Assembly (NCBI GenBank): GCA_018713255.1
Contig: DVFL01000040.1
Coordinates: forward strand, 1-64,000
Length of the DNA: 64,000 nucleotides
Origin: Candidatus Cottocaccamicrobium excrementipullorum
GTDB lineage: Bacteria; Bacillota; Clostridia; Lachnospirales; Lachnospiraceae
Reading direction: 5' to 3'
Shown here: piece after piece, positions 42,322 through 51,723 of the stretch
How the letters are laid out: every line of letters begins with the position of its first letter
How positions within the stretch are numbered: the first letter of the stretch is position 1
Translations under genes and position numbers: made by a program
Notes under the pieces: generated by a model
What the model saw: the letters and a program-made list of their open reading frames with translations, nothing else
What the model was told of the DNA's origin: nothing
Database searches by the model: none

Positions 42322-43653
42322 ATGTTCAATATTTTAGAATACGGCGCCTTAGGCGATGGAAAAACCAATGACGGCCCGGCGATTCAGCGGGCTATTGATG
42401 CCTGCCATGAAGCAGGCGGGGGAACCGTGCTTTTCCCCGGAGGCCGGGTGTATCGGTCAGGTCATGTCAATCTGCTTTCTAATGTAGAGGTTCACCTGGA
42501 AATGGGAGCAGTTTGGAAAGCCAGCGATGATCTGGAAGAGTATTATCCTCTTCGTCCCAGACCGAATACAGAATCGGGAGACAGCAAGGTCCCCTCTTAC
42601 ATTAACTGTGAGTATGCAGGACGGCCTTATCTTGTATTTATTCATGCCTTTGAACAAGAAAATATTGCCATCACCGGTCCGGGCGTTATCGATGGAAATG
42701 AAGAGATTTTTTACGGACCGGACAACCAGTACCATATTGAGGGAAGCTTTTATCCCCGGGTACCGGTGCTTTTCCTGGAAGGGGTAAATCACCTGACCAT
42801 TCAGGGAATCCAGATTAGGGGCAGCGCCTTCTGGACGCTGCACATGGTGGGATGTGAGGATGTGCTCATTGACGGCATCCGAATCCTGAATAATCTTCGG
42901 ATGGCTAATTGTGACGGCATTGATCCGGATCACTGCCGGAATGTGCGGATCGCCAACTGCCATATAGAATGTGGGGATGACGCCATTGTATTAAAGAATA
43001 CGGCGGATCATATGCAGTACGGCCCCACGGAAAATATATTAATTGAAAACTGTACTTTAGTTTCCACCAGCGCAGGAATTAAGTTTGGAACAGAGGGTGA
43101 GGCGGATTTTCGGAATGTGTACGTGAATAACTGTGCCATCTCCAGAAGCAACCGGGGAATCTCCTTGCAGATCAGAGACTGCGGAAACGTGGAGAACGTA
43201 GTGTTTTCGAATATCAACATTGAAACAAGGCGCTTTTCCTACCAGTGGTGGGGGAGGGCAGAAGCTATCAGCCTGACGGCTGCAGACAGAAAGCCGGGAG
43301 TAAAAGCCGGAAAGATCAAAAACGTGGTGTTCAGAAACATTAACTGCCGGGGAGAAAATGGAATCTTTATCATGGGAAGTCCGGATAATTGGATAGAAGA
43401 GATTACGTTCGACCAGGTTTCTTTGACCTTGGCCAGAAGTTCCAAGTGGGAGATCAACGGATATGACCGGAGACCTTGTCCAGATATCCATGACGAAGGC
43501 CTGATTCCAGGTCCGGTGTCTGGCGTTTACGCAGACTATAGTTCCGGCCTGAGGTTTAAACAGCTGAGCATAAAAGTGGAGGAGGAATTTAAGCCCTTCT
43601 TCAACCAGAAAATGACTCTTCTGCATGTAGATGACTATTCCATTGAGCAGTAA
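42322..43653 (+). CDS. GH28-like (polygalacturonase-type) beta-helix protein
   Basis: This is a right-handed parallel beta-helix of 443 aa. It starts FNILEYGALGDGKTNDGPAIQRAIDAC, the family opening. Catalytic Asp motifs are NCDGIDPDHC (about 195) and CGDDAIVLK (about 217). The usual GHG block reads TSAGIKFGTEG, without the His, and the RIK block reads QIRDCG. There is no signal peptide, so the substrate must be imported. Galacturonide or another uronide oligosaccharide is likely, though the missing His suggests changed specificity. AAGGAGAG precedes the ATG. Confidence 0.85.
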   Translation: MFNILEYGALGDGKTNDGPAIQRAIDACHEAGGGTVLFPGGRVYRSGHVNLLSNVEVHLEMGAVWKASDDLEEYYPLRPRPNTESGDSKVPSYINCEYAGRPYLVFIHAFEQENIAITGPGVIDGNEEIFYGPDNQYHIEGSFYPRVPVLFLEGVNHLTIQGIQIRGSAFWTLHMVGCEDVLIDGIRILNNLRMANCDGIDPDHCRNVRIANCHIECGDDAIVLKNTADHMQYGPTENILIENCTLVSTSAGIKFGTEGEADFRNVYVNNCAISRSNRGISLQIRDCGNVENVVFSNINIETRRFSYQWWGRAEAISLTAADRKPGVKAGKIKNVVFRNINCRGENGIFIMGSPDNWIEEITFDQVSLTLARSSKWEINGYDRRPCPDIHDEGLIPGPVSGVYADYSSGLRFKQLSIKVEEEFKPFFNQKMTLLHVDDYSIEQ

Positions 43654-43710
43654 GACCGGCTGCAGAGAGTCTGAAAAAAGAAAAGCCGGAGAAAGAAAGG
43701 AGAAGGAAGA

Positions 43711-44808
43711 ATGCAGCACACAGCAGCAGAAATTGACCAGGAGATGAAAAAATACCTGTCAAGCTTTGAAAAAGTATTATATGAAGAGGATTCTCAGTTT
43801 TTGGATAATATGAAGACGAACAGTCTGGCTAACGATGATATCCGCAGATATCAATTCTGGGAGTGGACTCAGGGTGTAGGATTGTTTGGCGTGTGGAAGC
43901 TTTACAAAGAGACCAGAGAGCAGAGATATATGGATATTCTGGAATCTTATTATGAGCGCCAGTTAAAGATCGGCCTTCCGGCCAAAAACGTCAATACGGT
44001 AACCCCTCTTCTGGCCATGTCTTTTGTGGCGGAAGAGAAGAATAACCAGCAGTATATGGAGATCTGCAAGGAATGGGCAGAGTGGATTTATCAGGATTTT
44101 CCCAGAACCAGAGAAGGCGGTCTGCAGCATATTACGTCAGATTCTGTGAACGAGCAGGAGATCTGGGACGACACTTTGTTTATGACGGTGCTGTTTTTGG
44201 CGAATATGGGACGAATTCTGGGGGAGAAAAAGTATATTGACGAGGCGGAATACCAGTTCCTTCTTCATGTAAAGTATCTGGCTGATAAAAAGACTGGATT
44301 GTGGTATCATGGCTGGACCTTTAAGGAGAACAATAATTTTGCCGGAGCATTTTGGGGAAGAGGCAACTGCTGGATAACGGCGGCGATTCCAGAGTTTTTG
44401 GACATGATCCAGTGTTCCCCCAGCGTAAAGCGTTTTCTTCTGGAAGCCTGGACAAGACAGGTAGAAGCGCTGATGGAATGCCAGGAGGAGAACGGCATGT
44501 GGCATACCCTGGTGGATGATCCGGATTCTTACCTGGAGGCCAGCGCTACCTGCGGATTTGCTTACGGCATCTTAAAAGGAATTTCCATGGGATTCGGCAA
44601 GAAGGAATGGGCGGACAAAGCCTTAAAGGCCATTGATCCCATCCTGGAAGCAACGGATGAAGAAGGAGTCGTGCATCAGGTTTCCTATGGAACGCCGATG
44701 GGACGGGAATCAAAAGATTTCTACAAGAATATTGAGTTAAAGCCTATGCCTTACGGACAGGCTCTTGCCATGATGTTCTTCATGGAAGGCAGAAAGTTTT
44801 TACAGTAA
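43711..44808 (+). CDS. GH88/GH105-like unsaturated glycuronyl hydrolase
   Basis: This cytoplasmic (alpha/alpha)6 enzyme of 365 aa releases delta-4,5-unsaturated uronic acid from lyase products. Signature positions are EIWDDTLFMTVLFLANMG with the catalytic Asp, GLWYHGWTF, and FWGRGNCWITAAIPEFL. ATCGFAYGILKGI and MPYGQALAMMFF close the fold. Its presence implies that the imported material has been cut by a polysaccharide lyase, inside or outside the cell. AAAGGAGAAGG precedes the ATG. Confidence 0.88.
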   Translation: MQHTAAEIDQEMKKYLSSFEKVLYEEDSQFLDNMKTNSLANDDIRRYQFWEWTQGVGLFGVWKLYKETREQRYMDILESYYERQLKIGLPAKNVNTVTPLLAMSFVAEEKNNQQYMEICKEWAEWIYQDFPRTREGGLQHITSDSVNEQEIWDDTLFMTVLFLANMGRILGEKKYIDEAEYQFLLHVKYLADKKTGLWYHGWTFKENNNFAGAFWGRGNCWITAAIPEFLDMIQCSPSVKRFLLEAWTRQVEALMECQEENGMWHTLVDDPDSYLEASATCGFAYGILKGISMGFGKKEWADKALKAIDPILEATDEEGVVHQVSYGTPMGRESKDFYKNIELKPMPYGQALAMMFFMEGRKFLQ

Positions 44809-44812
44809 ATTT

Positions 44813-44834
44813 CCTGCCGCCCATAGGCGGCAGG
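44813..44834. other. GCCGCC/GGCGGC hairpin in the operon
   Basis: CCTGCCGCC-CATA-GGCGGCAGG is a perfect 9-bp stem with a four-base loop and no T-run. It lies just after the GH88/105 gene. Confidence 0.6.
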
Positions 44835-44896
44835 TATTGAAATGAAGATAAGTTTGTCAGGTCGGGAAATGATCAGGAAGGAACGGATAATCAATC

Positions 44897-46543
44897 ATGA
44901 AACGATATATGAAGTATCTGATTCAAAGCGCGGAAATCAGAACAGAACAGTTTTTGGCTTCTCAAGATAAGAATCCCTCCAGCCTTCAGTATGGGGGAAT
45001 CCGGGGAGATATCTGGGAGGCTAAGCCTACTATTTATGCTCTTGCCACAGCGGTGGCAGTGTATCTGAATCGGGACAGCCGTTTTTATCAGAGTGAACGG
45101 CTGTATCAGGGAATAGAACTGGCCCTTGCTTTCGTGAAGAGGACCCAGAGGGATGACGGAAGCTTCGATTATCCCTCCTGTAATTTTAAATCGGCAGCAG
45201 ACACTTCCTTCTGCTTTAAGCGGCTGTTTGCTGCGTGGAGACTGCTGAAAAAGTATGAAAGTACCGGCGCTCCGGGAATCGCTCATCTGGAGAAGGAATA
45301 TCTGGAGATTATGCATAAGGCCTTAGGCGCCATTTTAAGAGGCGGGTTCCACACGCCAAATCACCGCTGGGGCATTACAGCCGCCCTTCTTCAGGGAGCA
45401 AACCTGTTTGCAGAAGAAAAAGAGTTTTCTGACCAGCTGAAAAAAAGAGCCCAGCAGTACCTGGCAGAAGGAATTGACGGGGATGACGACGGAGAATATG
45501 CTGAGCGCTCCACGGGCAATTACAACGCTGTGGTGAATAACGCCATGATGGCGATGTATGAAGAGACAAAGAATGAGGACTTTTTAGGCTATGTGCGGCG
45601 GAATCTGTCCATGATGCTGACGTATATTGATCCTGACGACACGATTTTTACCCAGAATTCCACAAGACAGGACAAGGGAAAGAAGGAGTACGCCGGAAAA
45701 TATTTCTATCAGTATCTGTTTATGGCCAGCATTGAAGAGAATCCTGTATTTGACGGGGCTGCTCACAAGATTATTAAGGACAATGTGGAGCGGGGAGAGC
45801 TTACTCCTGACTGCCTGCACATTGTAATGGCCCATGACGAGATGATGGCCCATGAGTTTACTCATTATGGTTTCCTGGACACTTACCGGAAATTCTTCCG
45901 TCACTCCGGCGTTCTCAGGGTAAAGAAAGCAAATTATGCTTACACTGTGATTAAAGGGAAGAGCGCGTTCTTATTTTTCCAGACTGGAGACACCAGAGTG
46001 TTTGTTAAGATTGGAGAAAGCTACTGCGATATTCGAAATTTCATTCCCAGTGAAATTGAACCAAGAGAAGATGGGTGTACCTTGAAAGGAACGGCAAAGG
46101 GCTGGTACTATCTTCCCTTTAAAGAGGCTCCAGGCACCAGCGACTGGTGGGCAATGGATCAGAGCAAGCGGGAGAAGCTGATTAACAGCACGCTGGAAAT
46201 CACTCTGGATATTCAGGAACTGGAAAATGGGCTGGAGTTTTCGGTAAAGACGGAAGGCCTTGACCGTCTTCCTCTCCGGGTGGAAACCTGCATCCCGGCT
46301 GGAGCGGTGCTGGAAAATGAACATTTTTGGTTTAAGGCAGCTGCAGGTGAGAGCATGATTCTCCGGGACGGCTATTTGACGATCCGGGATGAAGGAAATG
46401 TGCTTCGTCTTGGTCCTGGTTTTGGAGAGCATGAATTCCAGGGACATTACTCCGGGGAAGAATTGAATACCGATGGATATACGGTTTACTGCAATGCCTA
46501 TACTCCGGCGGAAAAGAACCTGCGTCTGACGATTGAAGAGTAA
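44897..46543 (+). CDS. Toroid-fold carbohydrate-active protein, function unknown
   Basis: I do not recognise this 548-aa protein. It has no signal peptide. The N-terminal ~330 residues are helical with repeated hairpins (KPTIYALATAVAVYL, HTPNHRWGITAALLQGANLF, STGNYNAVVNNAMMAMYEE), fitting an (alpha/alpha) toroid. HDEMMAHEFTHYGF carries a dense His/Glu/Asp group. The C-terminal ~200 residues are beta-rich, as in heparinase II/III-like and alginate-lyase-like proteins. It lies between a glycuronyl hydrolase and a ROK kinase and is most likely a lyase or glycosidase for the same substrate. The ribosome site AAGGAAC is rather distant from the ATG. Confidence 0.6.
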   Translation: MKRYMKYLIQSAEIRTEQFLASQDKNPSSLQYGGIRGDIWEAKPTIYALATAVAVYLNRDSRFYQSERLYQGIELALAFVKRTQRDDGSFDYPSCNFKSAADTSFCFKRLFAAWRLLKKYESTGAPGIAHLEKEYLEIMHKALGAILRGGFHTPNHRWGITAALLQGANLFAEEKEFSDQLKKRAQQYLAEGIDGDDDGEYAERSTGNYNAVVNNAMMAMYEETKNEDFLGYVRRNLSMMLTYIDPDDTIFTQNSTRQDKGKKEYAGKYFYQYLFMASIEENPVFDGAAHKIIKDNVERGELTPDCLHIVMAHDEMMAHEFTHYGFLDTYRKFFRHSGVLRVKKANYAYTVIKGKSAFLFFQTGDTRVFVKIGESYCDIRNFIPSEIEPREDGCTLKGTAKGWYYLPFKEAPGTSDWWAMDQSKREKLINSTLEITLDIQELENGLEFSVKTEGLDRLPLRVETCIPAGAVLENEHFWFKAAAGESMILRDGYLTIRDEGNVLRLGPGFGEHEFQGHYSGEELNTDGYTVYCNAYTPAEKNLRLTIEE

Positions 46544-46554
46544 GGGGATCAACG

Positions 46555-47496
46555 ATGTATCGAGTAGGAATAGATTTAGGCGGAACCAATATTGCCTTAG
46601 GATTGATCAATGAAGAAATGAAGATTGTCTGGAAGACTTCAGAACCCACCAATCTTCCCCGCAGCGCGGAGAGCCTGGCCCAGGCCATTGGAGATCTGGT
46701 GCTGTCATCTCTTGACCAGGCGGGAATTTCTCCGGAGGAAACGGAAAGCGCCGGAATCGGCATTCCTGGAACGGTTAATCCTGCCACTGGCGTAGTGGAG
46801 TATGCCAACAATTTTGAGTTTGTGAATGTACCTCTTCAGGAAATGATTCAAAGCAAACTTCCTTTTCCGATTCATTCTGCTAATGATGCCAAAGCTGCGG
46901 CCTGGGGAGAGTATCTGGCGGGAGCAGGAAAAGGCAGCTCTTCAATGCTGATGATTACCTTAGGAACGGGAATCGGGGGAGCTTACATCGGTGAAGGACG
47001 TTTGATGGATGGATGGAATTTTGCTGCAGGCGAGATCGGTCATATGGTGATTTGCCAGGGAGGAGAACCTTGTACCTGCGGCCGCCGCGGCTGCTTCGAG
47101 GCCTATGCTTCTGCCTCGGCTTTGGCCAGACAGGGGAGGGCGGCTGCGGCGGCTCATCCGGAATCCCTTCTCTATCGTCAGGCAGAGGGCTGTTTAGAGC
47201 GGATTAACGCAAAATCTGTGACTGACGGGGTGAAGCTGCAGGATCCTGCAGCCTGCCAGGTGTTTGAGCAGTATTTGTCCTGGCTTGCAGAAGGAACCGC
47301 CAATCTGATTAATATTCTGCAGCCAGAGCGGGTGGTGATCGGCGGAGGATTGAGCGGCGCCGGAGAAGTACTTCTGGCCCCGCTTCGCAAAAAGGTAGCT
47401 CCAATGGTTTATTCCCGAGATTCCGCCCGCAACGCTCAGATTGTAAAAGCATCTCTGGGAAATGATGCAGGAATAATCGGAGCAGGGCTGCTGTGA
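46555..47496 (+). CDS. ROK family sugar kinase
   Basis: This kinase has 313 aa. It opens RVGIDLGGTNIALGLINEEM (phosphate loop), has the catalytic Asp in SANDAKAAAWGEY, GTGIGGAYIGEG, and the ROK zinc site CQGGEPCTCGRRGCFEAY. Glucokinase or N-acetylhexosamine kinase activity is typical. As the last gene of the operon it probably phosphorylates the neutral sugar or amino sugar freed by the enzymes before it. The ribosome site is GGGGATCAACG. Confidence 0.9.
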   Translation: MYRVGIDLGGTNIALGLINEEMKIVWKTSEPTNLPRSAESLAQAIGDLVLSSLDQAGISPEETESAGIGIPGTVNPATGVVEYANNFEFVNVPLQEMIQSKLPFPIHSANDAKAAAWGEYLAGAGKGSSSMLMITLGTGIGGAYIGEGRLMDGWNFAAGEIGHMVICQGGEPCTCGRRGCFEAYASASALARQGRAAAAAHPESLLYRQAEGCLERINAKSVTDGVKLQDPAACQVFEQYLSWLAEGTANLINILQPERVVIGGGLSGAGEVLLAPLRKKVAPMVYSRDSARNAQIVKASLGNDAGIIGAGLL

Positions 47497-47500
47497 GAAT

Positions 47501-47521
47501 ATGCCGCCGGTCAGGCGGCAT
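47501..47521. terminator. Hairpin between the ROK gene and the AraC gene
   Basis: ATGCCGCC-GGTCA-GGCGGCAT forms a perfect 8-bp stem, followed by GGATTTTCG. It is a modest terminator between convergent genes. Confidence 0.65.
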
Positions 47522-47530
47522 GGATTTTCG

Positions 47531-48472
47531 TTATTGATTAATGGAGGTTAACGTTACCGTTTTTTCTGTTTTCTGAGAAGACAGCTTGTAATCAGAGGGA
47601 GACATGCCGCAGATTTTACGGAATACCCGGTTGAATTGAGAAAAGCTGGAAAAACCGGTAAGCTCTGCAATCTGAGTGATTTTCTCGCTGGAGTTTAACA
47701 GCAGATACTGGGCGTTTTTTATCCGAGTAAGCTGGATATACTGAATAACCGTATAGCCGGTGACCTCCTTAAATTGATGTGAGAGGTAGTAAGGGCTGAT
47801 GAAAAATGTATCTGCCAGTGTGGTTAAGGAGATATCTTCGCTGTAGTGCAGGTGGATATAGCTGGTGATGTTGTAGATCTTATCCTTAATTCCGCCCTCC
47901 GTGCTTGGCGTATAATAATTCTGGTCTTTCATTGAGTAGAGAAGATATAAAAACTCCACGAATTTATTGTGGATCATCAAGTTGCGCACAGAAGGACTTA
48001 AAACCCGCTGGCTGATTTCCGTTATTTCATTCAGCCGGGAAAATAAAATAGCCTGTTCATCTCGATGAAACCGGAAAACCGGGCAGGGACTATTAAACAC
48101 AGACAATATTTCCCGATATCCGCTTTCAAAGGAAGGCATATGTCGGGGAAACATGAAGCCGATGACGATTCGATCGCTGGGCGGTCCCGGAGGATATTCC
48201 GTCTGATGAAGAACTGAGGGGGCCAGAAGCACCAGATCATTGGGAACTAAATCATAACGTTTTCCATTGATAAAATGATAAGCCTTAGGACTTAGGGGAA
48301 TCATCATCTCATAAAAGCTATGAAAATGAGGGAAATCCATATTGACAGAATGGCTTCTCTCATCGTAATCAAAATAATAACAGATGGAGGAGTCGAAGGA
48401 TAGAGCCTCATCGTTGATAATGATGGAAAACCCCTTTTCATATAAGAGAGGGGAATTGTGGTAATATTTCAT
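47531..48472 (-). CDS. AraC family transcriptional regulator
   Basis: The N-terminal cupin-like sensor (MDFPHFHSFYEMMIPLSPKAYHFING) binds a small ligand. The C-terminal ~100 residues are the paired helix-turn-helix: ISLTTLADTFFISPYYLSHQFKEVTGYTVIQYIQ and ITQIAELTGFSSFSQFNRVFRKICGMSPSDYK. Length 313 aa is normal. TAGGAGGTACTCT precedes its ATG. It is placed between the glycan operon and the isomerase gene and most likely controls both in response to an uronide or sugar derivative. Confidence 0.92.
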   Translation of the reverse strand: MKYYHNSPLLYEKGFSIIINDEALSFDSSICYYFDYDERSHSVNMDFPHFHSFYEMMIPLSPKAYHFINGKRYDLVPNDLVLLAPSVLHQTEYPPGPPSDRIVIGFMFPRHMPSFESGYREILSVFNSPCPVFRFHRDEQAILFSRLNEITEISQRVLSPSVRNLMIHNKFVEFLYLLYSMKDQNYYTPSTEGGIKDKIYNITSYIHLHYSEDISLTTLADTFFISPYYLSHQFKEVTGYTVIQYIQLTRIKNAQYLLLNSSEKITQIAELTGFSSFSQFNRVFRKICGMSPSDYKLSSQKTEKTVTLTSINQ

Positions 48473-48569
48473 AGAGTACCTCCTAGACAGTTACATTAAA
48501 TCATGAAAAAGCAAAAAATACAATCTTAAATTCTACATAACAGTGACCATTTTACACAGGAGGATAATT

Positions 48570-49418
48570 ATGATTCAATTTGGTATGCGGGCCCATGATT
48601 TCTGCAAGCCGGGGAAGATGGAGGAGGTATTTGCCGGACTTCACCAGGCGGGAATCCGTCATATTCAGCTTGCTATGGAAAAGTCTATTTCAGATTATGA
48701 TTTTGCCTACGGGAACTATTCTGCAGGGTTAGGGCGGTTTATCGGGGAAAAGCTGAAGGAAAATGATCTTCACGTGGCTGTTCTCGGCTGTTATATTAAT
48801 CCTGTAATTCCTGATGAAGAGCGGCGGATGGCGGAGGTAAACCGGTTCATTGAGCGCCTTCGCTATGCTAAACGCATGGATGCAGACATGGTGGGAACAG
48901 AGACCGGACGTTACAGCCTGGATATGTCCGTTACCCCTTTGACAGAGTCGAAGGAATGCTACCGTCTCCTTCTTGACAGCTTTACCCGGATTGCTGAGGC
49001 AGCTGAGGCGCTGGGGGTAGTAGTCGGGGTGGAAGGAGTATTCGACCATACGCTGTCTTCTCCAGAGAAGATGAAGCAGTTTTTGGATGATATTGCCTCT
49101 CCTTCTTTTGAGGTGATTCTGGATGCAGCCAATCTGATTGCTCCTTGGACCACAAAACCGGAGACCCAGAATGAGATCATCGACAAGGCATTCTCTTTGT
49201 ATGGTGACAGAATTTCCGTTCTGCACTTAAAGGACTGCGTGTTCGATGAAAACGGAGTGCAGGTGTGCACCCGCCCGGGAGAAGGCCTGATTGTATACGA
49301 CAGCTTAATGAAGCATCTGCGCAGCCAGAAGAAACAGATTATCGGTTTGCTTGAGGAATCTGATCCTGAACATTTTAAGAGCGACTGCGATTTCTTCGCC
49401 GGCCTGTGCCGAGAATAA
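48570..49418 (+). CDS. Sugar phosphate isomerase/epimerase (xylose isomerase-like TIM barrel)
   Basis: This is a TIM-barrel protein of the AP-endonuclease-2 superfamily, 282 aa. Metal ligands are visible: Glu in VGVEGVFDHT, Asp in VILDAANLI, His/Asp in VLHLKDC and Glu in GLLEESDPE. It probably isomerises or epimerises a sugar or keto-uronate from the glycan pathway. ACAGGAGGATAATT selects ATG 48570 rather than the track start. It is divergent from the AraC gene. Confidence 0.85.
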   Translation: MIQFGMRAHDFCKPGKMEEVFAGLHQAGIRHIQLAMEKSISDYDFAYGNYSAGLGRFIGEKLKENDLHVAVLGCYINPVIPDEERRMAEVNRFIERLRYAKRMDADMVGTETGRYSLDMSVTPLTESKECYRLLLDSFTRIAEAAEALGVVVGVEGVFDHTLSSPEKMKQFLDDIASPSFEVILDAANLIAPWTTKPETQNEIIDKAFSLYGDRISVLHLKDCVFDENGVQVCTRPGEGLIVYDSLMKHLRSQKKQIIGLLEESDPEHFKSDCDFFAGLCRE

Positions 49419-49440
49419 ATTTTTGAAAAATTGACGAGAG

Positions 49441-49483
49441 AGCGTTCTGTAATCCATTCAATATGGAACAGAACGCTTTTTTT
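49441..49483 (+). terminator. Rho-independent terminator
   Basis: AGCGTTCTGT pairs perfectly with ACAGAACGCT across a 16-base loop, followed by seven Ts. Confidence 0.92.
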
Positions 49484-49557
49484 GTGAAAAAAATGAAAGA
49501 GTTGAAGTAAACCTCGTTCTTTTCTCGTTTTACCAGACAAAAGGAGGAAGAAAGAAG

Positions 49558-50925
49558 ATGAACGCAGAGACAATCCAGGGAAAGGAAAATAGATCAGGAA
49601 ATCAGGAGGAAGAATTTGACCGGGAGCTGGAACGGCTGATGGCTCCGGAACCTAAGGGAAAAGGGAAACAGAAAAGGGCAGGCGGGCCGAAAAAGCCTTG
49701 GAGCCGGAAACGGAAAATTATGACGGCGGCGGCAGCGGTGATTGTTTTGCTCGGCCTGCGGGGACTGCTGTTTGGCGGAGGGCAGACGGCTCCGGCAGTG
49801 AGCACTCAGGCTCTGGAAATGGGGTCTGTGGAAAATCGGCTGTCTGTCAGCGGACCGGTTTCGGGAACGGACAGCGTAGATGTAGTATCTAACCTTCACG
49901 CAGAGGTAACCCAGCTTCTGGTGAAAGAAGGTGACCGGGTGGAGAAGGATCAACTGCTGGCAACCATTGATGATGCAGATCTGATGCGTCAGGTGGATAT
50001 TGCTCAGAACGCTTATGATCTGGCGGTGGCGGAGAAAAATCTTCGTCAGCGTGAGGCGGAAGACGGTTATGCCAAAGCCCTTCAGGACTGCCAGGCGGCC
50101 AAGGCATCTTTGGACCGGACGTCTGTAATGGTATCCGCCGGAAGCGAACCTCCGGTGAATCTGGAAAACGCCCAGAATGCTTATGCCGATGCGGTCAGAC
50201 AGGTTAATTCCTACAGGCTGGTAGATGGGAAGCCTGCTGCAGATGAAACGTATGATCTTCAGATTCAAAGCGCGCGCTATGAGCTGGAACAGCGTCAGAA
50301 AGACCTGGAAAGCGCCCAGGTGAAAGCGCCCATCGCCGGAACCGTGGTTCGGGTAAACACGAAGGTCGGACAGTTTGCAGACAAGCCGGAAGATGAGGAG
50401 CCGATGTTTATTATTGAAAACCTTGATCAGCTGGAGCTGGAAATTAAGATCAGCGAGTACTCCATCGGCAAGGTGAAAACAGGGCAGGCGGCGTCCATCA
50501 GTGCAGATATTCTGGATGGAAAAACGGTAGAAGGGGTGGTGGCCTCCATTTCCCCCACCGGAGAGGAGAAAGGCAACGGTTCTACCGAGCGTGTGATTCC
50601 TACTTTAATTACGATTAATGACAGTCAGAGCGGTTTGATTGCAGGGATTACAGCCAAGGCAGAAATTGTTCTGGAGAAGGCTGAGGATGTGCTGGTTGCT
50701 CCGGCGGCTTCTCTTCTTCAGCTGGAGGACGGCGTGTATCTGCAGAAGGTGGAAAACGGCAAAATACATCTGGTAAAAGTAGAGACCGGCGTGGAGGGTG
50801 ACGTGAATGTTCAGGTGACGGCGGCAGAGGGAGAAAGTCTGCAGCCGGGAGATCATATTCTGGTCACAGCAGATCCTTCCCTGGGAGAAGGCGCTCTGGT
50901 GACAGAAATAACAGGGCAGTCTTAA
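49558..50925 (+). CDS. MacA/HlyD-like membrane fusion protein
   Basis: This is an adaptor of an ABC exporter, 455 aa. It has a cytoplasmic basic N-terminus, one membrane helix (MTAAAAVIVLLGLRGLLFG, about 50-70), then the outside domains. Lipoyl halves VVSNLHAEVTQLLVKEGDRVEKDQLLATIDDADL and KAPIAGTVVRVNTKVGQFA enclose a helical hairpin. A beta-barrel domain follows. In Gram-positives such adaptors work with MacB-like ABC proteins to export peptides or antibiotics or to act as mechanotransmitters. AAAGGAGGAAGAAAG precedes the ATG. Confidence 0.88.
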   Translation: MNAETIQGKENRSGNQEEEFDRELERLMAPEPKGKGKQKRAGGPKKPWSRKRKIMTAAAAVIVLLGLRGLLFGGGQTAPAVSTQALEMGSVENRLSVSGPVSGTDSVDVVSNLHAEVTQLLVKEGDRVEKDQLLATIDDADLMRQVDIAQNAYDLAVAEKNLRQREAEDGYAKALQDCQAAKASLDRTSVMVSAGSEPPVNLENAQNAYADAVRQVNSYRLVDGKPAADETYDLQIQSARYELEQRQKDLESAQVKAPIAGTVVRVNTKVGQFADKPEDEEPMFIIENLDQLELEIKISEYSIGKVKTGQAASISADILDGKTVEGVVASISPTGEEKGNGSTERVIPTLITINDSQSGLIAGITAKAEIVLEKAEDVLVAPAASLLQLEDGVYLQKVENGKIHLVKVETGVEGDVNVQVTAAEGESLQPGDHILVTADPSLGEGALVTEITGQS

Positions 50926-50946
50926 TGGGGGAGGAGAAGGAAGAAG

Positions 50947-51723
50947 ATGAAACTTTGGAATCCCGGCGGCTTTCTTAAAAAGAAAGGCCTGCCGGCCTAT
51001 ATGACGGAAAATCTCACCGAGGAGTTAATCCGTCTGGAAAATCTGGTGAAGATATATGATACCGGCGCCATCAAGGTTCTGGGATTAAAAAAGATTAATT
51101 TGACCATACGCAGAGGGGAATTTGTGGCCATTATGGGCCAGTCTGGATCAGGCAAATCTACATTAATGAATATATTAGGCTGTCTGGACCGCCCCACCAT
51201 GGGACATTACTACCTGGACGGCATGGACACGGCCAGCTTGACGCCGAATCAGCTGTCTGAGGTGAGAAACCGGAAAATCGGCTTTGTGTTTCAGTCGTTT
51301 AACTTAATTCCCAGAACTTCGGCTTTGCGTAATGTGGAGCTTCCCATGACCTATGCCCATCAGCTGTCAAAAAAGGAACGGCGGGACCGGGCCATGATGC
51401 TTTTGGAGCGGGTGGGGTTAGGAGAGCGGTATCTGCATATGCCCAATGAGCTTTCAGGAGGGCAGAGACAGCGGGTGGCCATCGCCCGGGCGCTGTCCAA
51501 TGAGCCTCCTCTGATTTTGGCGGATGAGCCCACGGGAAATCTGGACACGGCTTCCTCTGTAGAGATTATGGAATTGTTTTCTAAGCTTCATGAGGAGGGA
51601 GCCACAGTGGTTCTGGTAACTCATGAGGAAGACATTGCCGCCTTTACCCAGAGGATCATCCGGTTCAGGGACGGACAGATTATCAGCGATGAGCGGAACG
51701 GAGGAAAATCGACATGCTCTTAG
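50947..51723 (+). CDS. MacB-type ABC transporter ATP-binding protein
   Basis: This ATPase has 258 aa. Walker A is GQSGSGKST, the signature [15 protein letters not shown], Walker [13 protein letters not shown], and the switch His is in [10 protein letters not shown]. This wording is the LolD/MacB/FtsE type. The first ~25 residues ([16 protein letters not shown]) are an extension not part of the domain; the ATG at 51001 (MTENLTEE) is an alternative start. It overlaps the permease gene by ten bases. Confidence 0.92.
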   Translation: MKLWNPGGFLKKKGLPAYMTENLTEELIRLENLVKIYDTGAIKVLGLKKINLTIRRGEFVAIMGQSGSGKSTLMNILGCLDRPTMGHYYLDGMDTASLTPNQLSEVRNRKIGFVFQSFNLIPRTSALRNVELPMTYAHQLSKKERRDRAMMLLERVGLGERYLHMPNELSGGQRQRVAIARALSNEPPLILADEPTGNLDTASSVEIMELFSKLHEEGATVVLVTHEEDIAAFTQRIIRFRDGQIISDERNGGKSTCS

